From Tolypocladium sp. Sup5 PDA-1 (taxonomy: Eukaryota; Ascomycota; Sordariomycetes; Hypocreales; Ophiocordycipitaceae), in the NCBI GenBank assembly GCA_000750105.3, contig JPHH03000042.1:186001-250000 (forward strand): a stretch of DNA of 64,000 bases, written 5' to 3'. Of the stretch, positions 55,232-64,000 are shown one piece after another. Within the stretch, counting starts at the first letter, position 1; every line of letters starts with the position of its first letter. A program made the translations under genes and the position numbers. The notes under the pieces were generated by a model. It was given only the letters and a program-made list of their open reading frames with translations, was not told where the DNA came from and made no database searches.

Positions 55232-56061
55232 TCTGCTACCCGAACAAGGTGTGTGCGACCTGGGGAGACAGGCGGCGAGAAATTATACCATCAAATAAAC
55301 AGGGGGGAGGGGATGGCCAGCGACTGGGTTGTGGCTGTTTGCCACAACCGTAGCCAAGCGACTTGCATCCGTCTCAACCACAGCGACACGAGGTCAGCGA
55401 TGAGGTTGGCTAGCCGGTGGAAGAGTGGGGCGGCCTTTGCAAATATTGGAAACGATCAGGACAGGGCTTTGACCTCGCGAGGAACGACGGTCTGGTCCAG
55501 GGTTGGGTACGGCGTTCTGGGAGTTTTTGCTCACGTAGCGCGGCAAGCATCATCGCAACGGGGCAAGAGGCACCTGATGTACGGAGGGACTGTGACAGCA
55601 TACCACACCTGGAGGAGGGTACGATAGAAACTGTATAAACATTCAGGATAATGACGAAACTACAACCAATATCAATCCTTTTGCAAAGGATGGTACTCGC
55701 ACTCGGGACACACCGTCAGCGCAGCGGGCAGCGTCTCTCAAGTCTCAGTATCGCCCAGAACATCATCCAGGCCGAGGAGAAGCACCTCGGCATCGGATGC
55801 TTAGCAGGCGGCAACAATTCACGAGTGGGCCGCCAGTCTCGTGGCCAAATTACACCTGATGTCATGGGGCGTGGGAGCGTCTAATGAAGCCTCCATCAGC
55901 GCCAGCGCCATGTCCCCGGTGTCGACGCCAATCAATCTCACCGTTGCCGTCGTTTGATACGCGGAGGATTGAGGACAAGCCTCAAAAGGACAAACCATGT
56001 AGTGAGCTGAGCGCGCAAAACATGGCGTCGTCGAGTGATGCCCGCGTCGTCGGGCTTGTTG

Positions 56062-56090
56062 GACGTGACGTGACGTGACGTGACGTGACG
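56062..56090. repeat. GACGT pentanucleotide array (tandem TGACG half-sites)
   Basis: Nearly six tandem 5-bp units, so TGACGTGA-type ATF/CREB (bZIP) half-sites recur every 5 bp. Confidence 0.9.
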
Positions 56091-56538
56091 CATGTAGGCG
56101 TGACGCCCGTCATGCTCGATCCCCATGGGACGAAATGATGGCACTTCAAGCACACGGACATTTGGTGAATGCTGGATGGGTTGGGGTCCGGCGCCAAGCG
56201 TGCCCAGGTCCCCTGACGAACGAGCCGCGCTGGAGCATGGAGCCCGCCCCAGGGCAATCACACGAGCGCGCCAGAGGAGGTGCAAGCCATCCCGTCCAAG
56301 GCGTCCCACGACCACCATCATCCAAATCAAACGCGCACATTGCGTTATGCGGCCCCGTTGTCGCACCGCAGCGTCCCGTAAGCCCACTCCTGGACCTCGT
56401 ACCTGGCAATGCACACGCCCCTCTGGGCGTCGAACACATCAACGCCTTTGGCTGTAGTGCGTAGGGATAGCAGTAGTCGATATCTTCTTGCTGTTGGACA
56501 GCTGGACCGACCTACAGTATGGCTCTCAGCGGCAAAGG

Positions 56539-56568
56539 TACCTAAGGTAAGGTACCTTACCTTAGGTA
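56539..56568. repeat. 30-bp perfect palindrome
   Basis: Centre GGTACC; each arm reads TACCTAAGGTAAGGT from the outside in. It can form a perfect hairpin or bind a dimeric factor. It lies about 620 bp upstream of the next ATG. Confidence 0.92.
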
Positions 56569-57188
56569 GGTACCTAGTCTGTAGGCCAACCCAACCGCTG
56601 CCGGCCCGTCGCTGAAAACGCGCCCCCCCCCCGCTGTTACCCAGCTCTGCCTCCCCGCCAAATTTCCCGCTACACCCCTATAGCTAGGTCCTCCCGGTCC
56701 CCCTTGGCCAACATCCGTCCCCGGGCTGGTTGGCTGTGCCACAGCAGGTCGCAATACGGTGCGTCGGCTGCCGGCTGCTGGTCAAATGGGCTGCATTCAC
56801 ACCCCCCCTCCTTTTACCCCTTGATCCGCTAATAAAGGGAGAATAGTCAACTGGACCCAGGAGCAGCGGCTCTCCTCTCCGTGTGAGTTGCCAGGAACGG
56901 TAACGGCACCTCACTGCAAATCTATTCCTCGACTGCCGCACCACGCCTGCCTCTTCTCCTCCTCCTCCTCCCCAATCCCTCCTCTTGTCCTCGCTTGTCT
57001 TCGCTTCAGCGCGAGCATCTTCCCGAGTCTCTTTCTCTCTCTCCCCGTGCAGTTTATACAGAGCAGAGCATTTTCCAGCAAGCCGAACAGCCTTTTCGCT
57101 GCTTCATCGTTACACGTCTCAGGGCCCAGCTCCAGTCCATCCCACCTCGCCGGTCCCCGTCAGCACCAACAAGCGCACTACCTTCACC

Positions 57189-57825
57189 ATGACCGACGCC
57201 GAGCTCGATCGCGACTGGCAGCCCAATGGCCGCCGTCCCCAGTCGTACGTGTCCATCCCGTATCTCACGGTGCCACTTGGGACGATGCGAGGAATATACT
57301 GACTTGGCAACCCTTCAAGGACCATTGCCCGCTCTTTCTCCGCAGAGCTCATGGACATCTTCCGCATTGAAAACTCCCTGACCGACCTGGACCAGCAAGT
57401 CGACAACAGGTACGGACTACGCCCGTCCCTAATGCACATCTCGCCGCCGCCGCCGCCGCCTCTCTTGTCTCGCTGCTGACTTGTCCACCACCAACCACAG
57501 GAGACAGAACGTTGGCAAGACCAACCAAGAGCTCGCCGACATCGAAGCGCGCATCCGTGAGATGGAGGACCGCCTCCGCCGCAGTCAGCAGTCTCGCCCT
57601 AGTATCCAGACAATCGCCGCCCAATCCTCCCCCTCCTCCTCCCAGAATCAGGCGGACGCACCTCCGCCGCCCCCAAAGCATGACGGCAAGTCGCGGTCGC
57701 GGCCCGGCACCGCTCGCGCTGCTCAGCAGGCCCCCAGCTCCGGGAACATGCCCCCAACCCCCGGGGCCAGCGAAGGTGAATACTACGTCGTTACCCGAGC
57801 TGACTTGGACGACGCCCCCCGCTGA
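57189..57825 (+). CDS. Small coiled-coil protein of unknown function
   Basis: 156 aa from three exons: 57189-57244, 57320-57409 and 57501-57825. ATG 57189 has a good context (TTCACCATGAC). Splicing gives a continuous N-terminal half: RPQS-TIARSFSAELMDIF, IENSLTDLDQQVDN-RRQNVG, then KTNQELADIEARIREMEDRL, a clear heptad-rich coiled coil at about residues 25-80. The rest is Ser/Pro/Gln-rich and disordered, with EGEYYVVTRADLDDAPR at the C terminus. No membrane segment or signal peptide. The preservation of heptads across two introns supports a real gene. No family is recognised with confidence; it may be a small subunit of a larger complex. Confidence 0.75.
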
Positions 57826-58746
57826 CTTGGCTTTCCGTTTGTCTGGATACTAGACGGTAATGGCGAGTAATGAACGACCTTGGCCCGCTACGCGTTGCGC
57901 CTCGGGAATAGGGGCCGCCAAAGCAGCCAACGCCCCGCGGAACCTATACAACCATCTCGTCTTTTTTTTATGCATGGGCAGGGAGACCAGGGATACACGC
58001 AATACCACTACTGATTCCCCTTACTTTTCGTCACTCGCTATCCGACGACGATCCCCGGCGTTCAACAGGCATCACGGACTCTTTCTGTTTCTTACAACAC
58101 GAGCAACACTAACCGCGCACGAGCCGACTCTTGATATCAGTGACTTCTTCCCATTTTCGGCGATCCGGGTCCCTTGGCCAGGTCTCTCGCCATACATCTT
58201 TACTAATTTCACCAATGGAGGGGAAAACGACGTCTTTATCTTGTTCGGCGAGGATGAGGGTCGATTGGGTGGACGCAACATTTGCCAGATGAAGGTAAAT
58301 GGGGTGCTGTTGGGTTGGGGCGCGGCCGGTGGCCCGGTACTTCGTACTTGCGGCTCGGGATGACAGCCGCTACCCCGGGGCCGCTTTGACCAGGTGATGC
58401 GACCTGCAGCTGGTGAGACTCTTGAATTGTATATATCATTTCCAGGATGATGGCAATGGTCACTGCTTTCTCCACCAGCACACGGATACATGTCGCCTTG
58501 CAAAGTTGCTTTGCTTTCCTTCCCTTGTCATTGTTTGTTTGCTGTCTGCATGTTTGTCTGTCTGTTTGTTTCACTACTACAATACCCGAGCTTTGACGTC
58601 CAACGCAAACGTGAACTCTCCTTCTCAGCCACAGATTATCCCGATGCCACTAGACGATACCATGTGCGTCGGGCCATCCGTCTTCATTATTACCTGGCCC
58701 TAGAATACATAGCAAGTTCCCGTCACCGCCCAAATGGAAGCATCAT
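57826..58746. other. Intergenic gap between convergent genes
   Basis: 3' flanks of the coiled-coil gene and the aspartic protease. A 167-codon open frame at 57860-58363 has no domain character and is not accepted as a gene. Confidence 0.6.
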
Positions 58747-60171
58747 CTATTTTACATAGTGCAAAACCTTGTTGGCGAAGCCGACCCGCCCCTTTTCCAG
58801 GTCAAAGGCCACAAACAGCGCCTTGAGCATCACGTCGCCCAGAATGGCCGTGCCGTCGAGCTGCCCGGAGCTCTGCATGCCGCCCCAGCAGATGGAGGGG
58901 TCCTGCTCCGTCGGCCCATAGTTGAGGTACCGGCCGGGGATCGTGAGGACGTGCTCCGTACCGGGGAGCTTGAACAGGAGGTCGGGCAGCTCGTCGCCGA
59001 TCTGACAGGGGAAGCGGTACGAGCCGTGCGTCGCGAGTGAGGTCTGCACCCCGGGAACCTGGTGCCAGTACATACTGACCAGAGTGTCGGGCATGAACAT
59101 GAGCGAGGTGCCCGTGTCGATGATGGCCTCGAACTTGTGGTACATCCATACGCTGCGATTGCCGGTCCACGCTGTCAGGTCGAACTCGATGGCCCAGTGA
59201 GGGTTCTTGGGGTCGCTCTGCAGCCAGGTGAGCTTGTCCGAGGCTAGGCTCTCGTTCACGTGCCCAAAGTCGAAGCGGCTCGTTGCATTCTTTCGCAAAT
59301 CAACCGTGAACACTGGCGCCTTGAGTTGTCGCCTGAGGACAGAAAGGAAACTCGGCTGATGCGGCTGAATGTTGTTCTTCAGTTGCTTGGCGAGGCCCAT
59401 GATGCCACTGAAGCCGGTTTCCATCTCGAAGGTGTCCGATACAAGCGCGGCGGACTCGATCAACGCGTTCTTGACTTCAAAGTCACCAAGGCGAAGTACG
59501 TCGCGATAGACGATGCCGACTGCGTTGCTATCATCCGCTGCGAGTACGTCAGATGCATGCAGCACAGTCGAGGGTACAGACAACGACTCACCATAGCGAA
59601 TGTTCCACATGGCATTGTCAATCTTTTGTGCGGAGGTTGACGCGTTTGGGTCGTATCGCGGGGGCCAGGGGCCATGCTGGTTGATACGATATTTGGTGTC
59701 CGTGGACTGAACCCACCTAGAGCAGAGTCAGCGTATTGCAGATATAGGCAGTTCTTGTTTTGTATGTCGGAAACTCACACGTCCGAGGAGCCAGTGTCCA
59801 GGGCCATCTTGACCTTTTGCGGTGGAGTTCCGATCTCGATTTCGGCGACGTAGACTTCGTCGTGGGCCATGGGCTGGACGTCGACCTGGCTCTCTACTCA
59901 CGCGTCAACTGCCGATTCACAGAGCTCGATGTTGTGCTCACAACTTACCACCTTGGGCCAGAGAAAACATCTTGGAAGCGCCCTCTGGGACGCCGCTCCC
60001 CCACTTGCTGTGGGCGGCTGCCCAGTCCTTGAGATAGTCACGCTTGTAACTCTCCTTCTTGGTCACCTCGGGCGAGAAGCTGCTGCTGCCAAGGCCCTGG
60101 GGCTCGACAGGAGCGGCGACGACCGCAGAGAGACCTGCGAATATCGCCAGGAGAAAGGCAAGGCGAAGCAT
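58747..60171 (-). CDS. Secreted pepsin-like aspartic protease (family A1)
   Basis: Aspartic endopeptidase. Three exons: 60171-59949, 59893-59779 and 59716-58747, giving 435 aa. A signal peptide lies at about residues 1-20 (MLRLAFLLAIFAGLSAVVAA), then a propeptide to about residue 75, then the mature enzyme with VYVAEIEIGTPPQKVKMALD. The two catalytic aspartates are Asp107 in ALDTGSSDVW and Asp313 in IIDTGTSLMF. The flap-region Tyr is in MWNIRYGESL. The C terminus carries ILGDVMLKALFVAFDLEKGR and FANKVLHYVK, with no GPI-anchor signal, so secretion or vacuolar delivery is likely. Introns fall on both sides of the DTGSSD exon. A CCTACGTAGG palindrome lies at 60476-60485 upstream. Confidence 0.93.
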
Positions 60172-61231
60172 GCTTGCGGCCAGGGCGTGGATGCGTCGTG
60201 GGTAGAAGTGAAGGAGAAGAAAGCGAGCGTCGTTCAAGGATCCGTAACGAGCGTGAGGTGTAGAGGACAGGGTCTCCGCCCTGGGCAGGCCGCGAAGTCG
60301 GACTTTTATTGTCATGCAGACAATAGGATTGGGGAGAAGAAGAGAGGGGCGGGGGGGCCTGAGGCCAGCAGTTGGTAGGGGAAGTGTGCAGTTGGCAAGT
60401 CGGGATGAAGAAGGACAGTCGGTGAATCACGACAGGTGGCAACCACTCGTAGTTGCCTAGGTAGTAAGTAGTATACCTACGTAGGGATCAAAACCACCCC
60501 AAGGCAGTGCAGCCAGGCGACCTTATCAGCCTCGCCAACGCCCTTTCATTAGGCATGTGGCCCAGAACCGTGCGAGGTATCATGGAAGCCCCGTGAGGCA
60601 GGTTTTGCGAGGCTCGATTCAAGAAAGCGAACACGGGCCGGAACCTTGACCGAGCACGTCGGCTCCCTCAGCTGACACGACATGGACCCGGGGCTCCTGT
60701 GCAACATGTTAGCCTATTTCTTTGCATCCCGTAGTATCAGTGATCACACGGGCGGATAGAGTGCTTGTTCGTCAGAAGAGTTGCACGAGCCTCCCTGCAG
60801 GGACCCGGGCCACGCACAAAAGACGCATGGTACTTCTCTTTTAACAGAGTAGCAACTACAGATGTATATGAAGAGATGAATCTGCCTTCAGTGACGTGTT
60901 GAAGCTAATGTTGTTCCTCAAGCTCTCATCCGCCGGTATCACCATCGTCAGTATACAGCTCGTGGCTACCCTATAGATGCGACATCACCACGTCCGCCGT
61001 TCTATATATGCAACGGGAATGGCTTGGTGACTTGTATCTGTATTTTCAACCGTTTGAAACAACCGGGCAATTCTGAGTGATCCCGACCATGAGCATGCCA
61101 TGGCAGGATACTAACACAGCATTCCGACGCCAACCGTGAGATCCCAAGACACTCAGACTGGAATGATCGTAACTTCAATGCACATTGTTCTATGTCTATA
61201 TACCAACAGGAGCATCAATCGCAAAGCGCCG
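60172..61231. other. Intergenic region upstream of aspartic protease
   Basis: Promoter of the protease and 3' flank of LHS1. It contains CCTACGTAGG (60476-60485) next to a CCTAGGTAG word, related to the arms of the 30-bp palindrome. No gene recognised. Confidence 0.6.
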
Positions 61232-64000
61232 CTATAGCTCATCATGCTTTTGCTTGTCCCCCTCACCTCCCTCCTTCTGCTTCTCCTTCTCAGCGTCCAT
61301 CTTCTTAATCTGCTCCAACATCTGCTCCAGCTCCTCGTCAGACAGACGCCCACTGCCGTCGCCGAACTTGATCGTGCTGTTCGGGTCCTCGGCGCTCTTC
61401 GTCTTGGACTTTTTCTTCTTCTCGCCCGCGCTCTTGCTTGGCTTCTTGGCCTTGCTCTTCATGTTCTGCATGGCCTTGAGTGCCAGATCCATGCCTGCCT
61501 TCTCAACCTTCTGGCGTTTCGCCATAATGTCCTTGGAGAGAAGGACGGGGTCGGCTGTCAGAGGGAGACCGTCTTGACGAGATTCGATGTCGCTGAGCCA
61601 GTCCAGGGTTGACTTGTAGAGGGCGTCAATTTCGTCGAGATCTTCCTTCTTGTAGGGAGGAGGCACGGGAGCCGTCTCCTTCTTAGCATCCCCCGTCTTG
61701 GTCTTGCTGTCGTCATCCTCCAAGCCATCGAAGTCGCCAGTTGGTGTCTCCGAAGAAGCGCTAGAGGTGGCGGACGACCCTGCAGAGATGGCTGCCGCAA
61801 CGGAAGCTTGCAACTCGTCGAAATCAGCGATTTGCTTGCGCAGACCGCTGATGAATTGGGTAGTCTGGTTCAATACATCCTTGAGTGAAGAAACAAGCTC
61901 GGGTCGCTTTGCAGCTTCCTCGACCCTGGTTTGGATGGGAGCAACGAGATCCTGGAGCACCTTGAGCTTCGCCTTGAACTCTTCCTTGGTCGCCTCGGTG
62001 CCATCCTCGTACAGCCAATCGCTGATCTCGCTCGCCTTTTCGGCCAGCTTCGTCTGCTCTTTCTTGGTTGACCTGGAGACGAAAGTTTCTCCTTCGAGAA
62101 GATCTCGCACCTTGTATGTGAAGGCCTCGAGCTGGTTGAGTGCCTCTTCTCTCTGAAATCTCGCCTTATCGGAAGCCGCGAATGCCTTGAGTCTATCCTT
62201 GACCTTGGTCAATTCAACCTTGGGTAGAGGAGGCACTCCAGCCTTCTCAAGGGTAAACTCCACTGGGATCGAGACGGTTTCCCTCTTCTTAACTTCGGGC
62301 TTAGCCTCTCCGCTGGGCTCGCTAGCCTTCTTCTCAGACTCAGAGGGTGCCGGGGACTCGGTCGCGTCCGTCGACGATGAAGCGGAAGACGAATTGGCAT
62401 CATCCTTGAAAACTTCTTCAGAACCCTCAGGGCTCTCGGTCTCGCTGCCCTCCTCATCGCCATTTAGTGGCTTCTGGTCTTTCTTGCCAAAGCCAAACAA
62501 GTTCTTCATACCGTCCACGAAGCCGTCCTTCTCAACCTCGGCTTCGCACTCCACGGCAGCCTTGACAACTTGAACCTCCCCATTGTCCGAGCTCAGCTTG
62601 AGCGCGAGCTTGAATGCAATGTCTGTTTCGATACAAGATGGATATCGCTCCTTCATCGCGGCAATGGTCGCACTCAAGTTCTTAGTGGCCATGAACTTGA
62701 TCTCCCTGTCCTCTGACCCGACTTGTTGGTAAAAGGTGGCCGAAAAGTCATTCTGCTCGGTGAAAGTCATCTCCTTGGCGGGACCGCCCAGGGGAGAAGC
62801 AGCTGTCCAGAGACGCTGACGTTGCGGTTTCTCATTGCTGGTCGTCCACTTCAAGCCGGACTGGTACATGGGGCCTTCTGAGATTCTGATCTCCTTGACA
62901 CGGAAGCTGGGGCTGAGCTCGGCGGCGCGGAAACCGGCACCAAACACGGCAGCCTCGTCAGCGTTGACGTTGGATCGAATCTTGTCCGACGAGCCAGCCA
63001 CCTTTTCAAGCGCCTTCTGAACGAATGGGGTTCGAGACGCGCCGCCATGCAGGATGATAGAAGTCAGGTCGCCCAGGTCGATTCCAGACGTTTTGATGGC
63101 GTCGTCGATGACGATGCCCACTCGTCCGGCATGCGCCTCGGCCATGGCCTCAAAATCGGCACGCGCGATCTTGTACTTGAAGTCGACGTCCTCGTACAAG
63201 CCCTCGAAGCTTGCTTGTGTGTTCTGGTTGGCGCTCAAGACGTGCCGAATACGCTCAGCCTCCTTTGATATCTTCGCCATGGCGCGACCATGGGCCTTGA
63301 CACCCTCGGCGGTGGCAGCGATTTTCTTGGCCGCCTTGGACTCGACAAACTGAGAAACCATGTCATCCATGATGAGATAGTTGAGAGAATCGCCACCAAG
63401 GGTCCTGTCCCAGCCACTGCCAATCACTTGCACTTCCTGAACTGTCTTGTTGAACTTGCCAATGTCCTTGACGGTGCGGCTCTGGAATCGCATGACGGTG
63501 GCGATGGTTGAGCCAGCGCCCATGTCGAAGACCATGTGATACTCTGGCTTGGCGCCTTCGTTGATGTTGGGAAACTGCCTGCTCGTGGCGTAGTTCAAGC
63601 CAACCGCCAGACCGTCGCTGACAAGACTGAGGACCTTCAAGCCAGCCAGCTCCGCAGCGGTCTGGACCGCTCGCTTCTCTTCGGTAGTGTAGAAGGGGGG
63701 CACGGTCAAGACGATGGAGCGGACCGAGGAGCCGTCGCCGGCCGTGAGCTCTGCGTTCTTCTGGACGCTCTGCAGTTCCATGGCAAGCAGTTCCTCGACC
63801 GTCCAAGCGTCCTCCTGGGGCGTCAACGTATTGCTCTTGAATGCAGCGGTTCCGCGGCTGTCATGCGCCTTGAGCTGCAAGGCAGGGTGCCGAGCAGCGT
63901 ATTCCTGGACGACGGCGTCGTCGATGGGAAGACCCAGGAGGGTTTTCAAGTTCGGGTACACCTCGCCAGGGAACCTCGCGGCAATTGCCATAGCATCCGC
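61232..64000 (-). CDS. LHS1: ER-lumenal Hsp70 family chaperone Lhs1 (GRP170/HYOU1 type); 5' end outside window
   Basis: Large Hsp110/GRP170-class chaperone and nucleotide exchange factor for the ER Hsp70 Kar2/BiP, acting in translocation and folding. About 920 codons are visible as one open exon running off the right edge, so the signal peptide and first ATPase residues are missing. The ATPase domain shows SIVLTVPPFYTTEEKRAVQ, SDGLAVGLNYATSR, FDMGAGSTIATV, GSGWDRTLGGDSLNYLI and ILHGGASRTPFVQKAL. The substrate-binding part is expanded, with an acidic Ser/Glu-rich insertion (around 62340-62460) and a long helical lid, as in GRP170. It ends KHDEL, the ER retrieval signal. It is the second protein with an HDEL-type tail in the last 14 kb. 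Confidence 0.96.
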   Translation of the reverse strand, partial: ADAMAIAARFPGEVYPNLKTLLGLPIDDAVVQEYAARHPALQLKAHDSRGTAAFKSNTLTPQEDAWTVEELLAMELQSVQKNAELTAGDGSSVRSIVLTVPPFYTTEEKRAVQTAAELAGLKVLSLVSDGLAVGLNYATSRQFPNINEGAKPEYHMVFDMGAGSTIATVMRFQSRTVKDIGKFNKTVQEVQVIGSGWDRTLGGDSLNYLIMDDMVSQFVESKAAKKIAATAEGVKAHGRAMAKISKEAERIRHVLSANQNTQASFEGLYEDVDFKYKIARADFEAMAEAHAGRVGIVIDDAIKTSGIDLGDLTSIILHGGASRTPFVQKALEKVAGSSDKIRSNVNADEAAVFGAGFRAAELSPSFRVKEIRISEGPMYQSGLKWTTSNEKPQRQRLWTAASPLGGPAKEMTFTEQNDFSATFYQQVGSEDREIKFMATKNLSATIAAMKERYPSCIETDIAFKLALKLSSDNGEVQVVKAAVECEAEVEKDGFVDGMKNLFGFGKKDQKPLNGDEEGSETESPEGSEEVFKDDANSSSASSSTDATESPAPSESEKKASEPSGEAKPEVKKRETVSIPVEFTLEKAGVPPLPKVELTKVKDRLKAFAASDKARFQREEALNQLEAFTYKVRDLLEGETFVSRSTKKEQTKLAEKASEISDWLYEDGTEATKEEFKAKLKVLQDLVAPIQTRVEEAAKRPELVSSLKDVLNQTTQFISGLRKQIADFDELQASVAAAISAGSSATSSASSETPTGDFDGLEDDDSKTKTGDAKKETAPVPPPYKKEDLDEIDALYKSTLDWLSDIESRQDGLPLTADPVLLSKDIMAKRQKVEKAGMDLALKAMQNMKSKAKKPSKSAGEKKKKSKTKSAEDPNSTIKFGDGSGRLSDEELEQMLEQIKKMDAEKEKQKEGGEGDKQKHDEL

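Larger units (their letters stand above)
55232..57188. other. 2.0-kb intergenic region with palindrome and GACGT repeats
   Basis: No gene recognised. It contains a GACGT tandem array (56062-56090) and a 30-bp perfect palindrome (56539-56568), then a pyrimidine-rich stretch leading to the next gene. Confidence 0.65.

Noticed and set aside
57860..58363. 167-codon plus-strand frame after the coiled-coil gene
   Set aside because: Probably 3' UTR; no domain and an unlikely composition.

Overview
The window is a stretch of nuclear chromosome from a filamentous ascomycete, most likely a Sordariomycete and probably Hypocreales. The grounds are protein similarity recalled from family knowledge, short 50-80 bp GT-AG introns with CTAAC/CTGAC branch sites, a GC-rich sequence and long gene-free gaps. 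I recognise 27 protein-coding genes. I see no rRNA, tRNA, transposon or CRISPR array. Exon boundaries were worked out by hand from splice signals and reading-frame continuity.

Layout. 0-10.5 kb: 3' end of exportin-1 (CRM1), a Zn2Cys6 regulator, an RTA1-like membrane protein, the DEAD-box helicase SPB4 and the CTP-dependent diacylglycerol kinase DGK1. 10.5-14.3 kb: a gene-free gap. 14.3-22.6 kb: a KxDL-type protein, two conserved proteins of unknown function, a LENG1-like protein and SEC18/NSF. 22.6-26.4 kb: a second gene-free gap. 26.4-41.6 kb: LTE1-type RasGEF, ribosomal protein S0 divergent from mitochondrial uS15, VMA6 convergent with uS15m and divergent from NOP58, and a stomatin-like protein. 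41.6-44.4 kb: a third gap. 44.4-46.6 kb: APC10/DOC1 with minisatellites upstream. 46.9-49.1 kb: four consecutive very small single-pass membrane protein genes, all on the minus strand. 49.5-64 kb: a run rich in secretory-pathway genes. These are a secreted or ER-lumenal prolyl 4-hydroxylase head to head with an ER-retained (HDEL) PDI-like protein that has lost its CxxC site, a GT31-like glycosyltransferase with a PAN/apple-like tail, a small coiled-coil protein, an aspartic protease and an Lhs1/GRP170-type ER Hsp70 ending in KHDEL.

The first two thirds are mostly housekeeping genes. The strongest candidate for something undescribed is the 46.9-55.2 kb block. The P4H and PDI-like genes share a 309-bp promoter region, which recalls the animal collagen prolyl 4-hydroxylase, where PDI is the beta subunit. 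A GT31-type enzyme, the family that includes plant hydroxyproline galactosyltransferases, lies next to them. The four single-pass microproteins lie on the other side. The PDI-like gene also carries two consecutive 8-nt microexons exactly over the place where the CGHC active site would be. That these genes form one hydroxyproline-modification module is inference from position and family knowledge only.
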